A DNA stretch of 64,000 bases from Streptomyces roseifaciens. GTDB taxonomy: Bacteria > Actinomycetota > Actinomycetes > Streptomycetales > Streptomycetaceae. The first letter of the stretch is position 1. Each line of letters starts with the position of its first letter. Location: positions 1 through 64,000 of the forward strand of contig NZ_LNBE01000003.1 in NCBI RefSeq assembly GCF_001445655.1. The letters are read 5' to 3'. The notes under the pieces are model-generated. The model was not told the origin of the DNA, ran no database searches, and saw only the letters and a program-made list of their open reading frames with translations. This document shows, one piece after another, positions 63,727-64,000 of this stretch. Position numbers and translations under genes: made by a program.

Positions 63727-64000
63727 ATGAGCAGCAGCAGTCGTATCGAGGTCGGCATCGTCGGTGCCGGCCCACGGGGGCTGTCCGTGCTGGAGCGGCT
63801 GTGCGCCAACGAGCGCGCCGCGCCCTCGCATTCCGCGGTGACCGTGCACGTCGTCGACCCCTCCGCGCCCGGCGCGGGCACCGTGTGGCGCACCGACCAG
63901 TCCCCCCACCTGCTGATGAACACCGTGGCCTCGCAGATCACCGTGTACACGGACGACAGCGCCCGGATCGAGGGCCCGGTCGAGCCGGGACCCAGCCTGT
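63727..64000 (+). CDS. FAD/NAD(P)-binding protein, N-terminal part
   Basis: The first 91 residues (truncated by the window edge) start RIEVGIVGAGPRGLSVLERL after MSSSS. This is a Rossmann FAD motif GxGxxG, then VVDPSAPGAGTVWRTDQSPHLLMN, matching the NAD_binding_9 FAD/NAD(P) family (HpyO/ornithine-oxygenase-like). The catalytic part is missing, so the reaction is unknown. It is oriented away from the MDR gene and probably starts the next operon of the cluster. Confidence 0.85.
   Translation, partial: MSSSSRIEVGIVGAGPRGLSVLERLCANERAAPSHSAVTVHVVDPSAPGAGTVWRTDQSPHLLMNTVASQITVYTDDSARIEGPVEPGPSL

Overview
The window looks like a Streptomyces chromosome segment. It is very GC-rich, uses GTG starts and many 4-base stop/start overlaps, and carries intergenic repeats typical of the genus. 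It also has a run of genes that sit together in Streptomyces chromosomes: ptsH, sepH, a coproporphyrin ferrochelatase, cutRS, dut and several conserved DUF families. No rRNA, tRNA, CRISPR array or intact insertion sequence was seen.

Positions 1-38.8 kb are mostly core genome. The window opens in the 3' end of a cyclic-di-AMP riboswitch ahead of a secreted M23 peptidase. Then come a GntR regulator, HPr, a GNAT/acyl-CoA synthetase fusion, thymidine kinase, SepH, an MFS/lactone-oxidase pair, ferrochelatase, inositol monophosphatase, the CutRS two-component system, dUTPase and its neighbours. From 24.3 to 38.8 kb the theme is potassium: kdpFABC with an extra 27-residue ORF in front, a protein with two TrkA-N domains, separate kdpD and kdpE genes, and a pair of TrkA-type regulators. 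An AAC(2')-type acetyltransferase sits among them.

The accessory region starts at about 38.8 kb. Its left edge holds a transposase-derived gene whose DDE residues are largely lost, overlapping tail to tail with a GAF/PucR regulator. Next is a methyltransferase followed by a fused PabA-PabB 4-amino-4-deoxychorismate synthase whose 4th and 5th codons are both TTA. A tightly coupled operon (47.6-53.8 kb) encodes a class II DAHP synthase, a PhzD-type isochorismatase, a PhzE-type ADIC synthase, an orphan transketolase C-terminal domain and a transaldolase homologue that lacks the Schiff-base lysine. A second divergent transaldolase homologue, which keeps the lysine, is divergent from the operon. 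Further right are an FMN reductase, an arylamine N-acetyltransferase, an AMP-forming ligase, an FAD monooxygenase, a NarK-like porter, an SRPBCC protein, a quinone-oxidoreductase-type MDR and the start of an FAD/NAD(P) protein.

Inference: this is a biosynthetic cluster that boosts flux into the shikimate pathway and draws chorismate off in two directions. One is ADIC to trans-2,3-dihydro-3-hydroxyanthranilate (DHHA), the other is ADC towards p-aminobenzoate-type units. Ligase, NAT and flavoenzymes would then activate, join and oxidise them. The product is unknown; PhzF, PhzA/B, PhzG, PabC and a DHHA dehydrogenase are not in the window. The most unusual feature is that from about 45.6 kb rightwards many genes and spacers carry short GC-rich tandem repeats, usually in frame inside proteins. 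The core half has very little of this.
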